Below are positions 6,482-7,088 of a stretch of 7,088 nucleotides of DNA, in pieces (the stretch's first letter is position 1; the number at the start of each line of letters is the position of its first letter). Where the stretch lies: positions 1 to 7,088 of the forward strand of contig JANOHV010000095.1 in the NCBI GenBank assembly GCA_031406795.1. Reading direction: 5' to 3'. Origin of the DNA: DATDCY01 sp031406795 [NCBI: Candidatus Rokuibacteriota bacterium]. Lineage in GTDB: Bacteria; JAUVQV01. Made by a program: the position numbers and the translations under genes. Below the pieces are notes generated by a model. The model was not told the DNA's origin. It ran no database searches and saw only the letters and a program-made list of their open reading frames with translations.

Positions 6482-7088
6482 CCGAAACGCGTCCGCTGCT
6501 CTCCGTGCGCGGTCTCGGCAAGCGCTTCGGCCGCGGCTGCGAGCTCTGCGCGGCCACCGTCCGGGAGGAGGGCGACCCGGTCCGCTGCCCGCGGTGCGGG
6601 ACGGTGGTCGCCTGCCACGACGTCGAGTTCGATCTCTTCCCGGAGGAGGTGCTCGGGATCGTCGGCGAGAGCGGCTCGGGCAAGAGCACGCTGCTGCGAC
6701 TGCTGCACTTCGACCGGGAGCCGACCGCCGGGAGCATGTTCATCGTCCCCGGCGCCGCCGGCAGCGACCGCGCCGAAGCGGCCGGGGAATCCTTCGACGG
6801 GCTCGCCGAGGAGAACCTCTTCGCGGCGAGCGCCTTTCGGCGTCGTCAGGTGCGCAACCGCCTGATGGGGATCGTCTACCAGAGCCCGCACCTCGGGTTG
6901 CGGCTGGACGTCTCCGCCGGCGGCAACGTCGCGGAGCGGCTGCTCGCCGCGGGATGGCGCAGCGTCGGGGAGATGCGACGCCGCGCGGCGGAGCTGCTCG
7001 AGCGGACCGAGGTGCCGATCGACCGCATCGACGACGCGCCGCGCACCTTCTCCGGCGGCATGCAGCAGCGCGTGCAGATCGCCAAGGC
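6478..7088 (+). CDS. phnK: C-P lyase ATP-binding protein PhnK with zinc-ribbon-like insertion (partial, 3' end outside window)
   Basis: The first 203 residues of an ABC-type ATPase; the window ends just after the signature motif. PhnK docks on PhnJ of the core complex and uses ATP in the C-P lyase cycle; it is not a transporter. Visible: LLSVRGLGKRFG (7-18), Walker A GESGSGKST (63-71), Q-loop Gln135 (IVYQSP), the PhnK-typical VSAGGNVAERLL (145-156) and signature FSGGMQQR (191-198). Walker B and the H-loop lie beyond the window. GTG 6478 overlaps the phnJ stop by 4 bases and has GGGAGGG (6467-6473) upstream. Two departures from E. coli PhnK stand out: Cys21-x2-Cys24-x12-Cys37-x2-Cys40 (plus Cys46) inserted before the strand leading to Walker A, which looks like a zinc ribbon; and about 20 extra residues between Walker A and the Q-loop (around 90-118). 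The identity as PhnK rests on gene order and the conserved blocks. Confidence 0.92.
   Translation, partial: MTETRPLLSVRGLGKRFGRGCELCAATVREEGDPVRCPRCGTVVACHDVEFDLFPEEVLGIVGESGSGKSTLLRLLHFDREPTAGSMFIVPGAAGSDRAEAAGESFDGLAEENLFAASAFRRRQVRNRLMGIVYQSPHLGLRLDVSAGGNVAERLLAAGWRSVGEMRRRAAELLERTEVPIDRIDDAPRTFSGGMQQRVQIAK

Noticed and set aside
6162-6743. Minus-strand open frame of 193 codons opposite phnJ/phnK
   Set aside because: Ser/Arg-rich shadow product; the + strand reads through PhnJ cysteines and the PhnK Walker A motif.
1-7088. tRNA, rRNA, CRISPR array or insertion sequence
   Set aside because: No tRNA-like cloverleaf, rRNA segment, regularly spaced repeats, transposase or terminal inverted repeats were seen on either strand.

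Overview
The window is dense, high-GC bacterial DNA (roughly two-thirds G+C by eye), and every supported gene lies on the + strand. The gene types (a DksA/TraR zinc-finger protein, a cytosolic hybrid sensor kinase, a C-P lyase operon) and the strong Shine-Dalgarno sites suggest a high-GC Gram-negative, perhaps a proteobacterium or a former 'deltaproteobacterial' lineage. The sequence alone does not fix the taxon.

Layout. (1) 1-198 is non-coding apart from a short perfect inverted repeat. (2) 199-1622 holds a small DksA/TraR-family C4 zinc-finger protein that overlaps a CapA-type (PGA_cap) metallophosphatase-like protein. (3) 1623-1805 is an intergenic gap with a local AT-rich pocket, a plausible place for a promoter, but no clear -35/-10 pair. 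(4) 1806-3387 is a two-gene signalling unit: a soluble histidine kinase with an N-terminal CBS pair, overlapped by 8 bases by a stand-alone receiver protein with no output domain. (5) 3388-3504 is a 117-base leader with two small inverted repeats, the second touching the Shine-Dalgarno of the next gene. (6) 3505-7088 is the start of a carbon-phosphorus lyase operon in the canonical order phnG-phnH-phnI-phnJ-phnK. The genes are spaced by a few bases or overlap, and phnK runs off the end of the window.

How the genes work together. PhnG, PhnH, PhnI and PhnJ form the C-P lyase core complex and PhnK is the ABC-type ATPase that docks on it. PhnI attaches phosphonate to ribose of a nucleoside triphosphate (helped by PhnG, PhnH and, in E. 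coli, PhnL), and PhnJ then breaks the C-P bond by radical SAM chemistry, freeing phosphorus from methylphosphonate-like compounds. All key residues I could check are present: the PhnJ glycyl-radical Gly44 and Cys254/257/279/285, and the PhnI zinc-ligand pair His333/His338. No phosphonate transporter, phnF regulator or recognisable Pho box is in the window. The CBS kinase/receiver pair just upstream is a possible regulator by position only.

The most unusual feature is in phnK. Between its first strand and the Walker A motif it carries a CxxC-x12-CxxC insertion that looks like a zinc ribbon (or another metal site). It also has about 20 extra residues between Walker A and the Q-loop compared with E. 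coli PhnK as I remember it.
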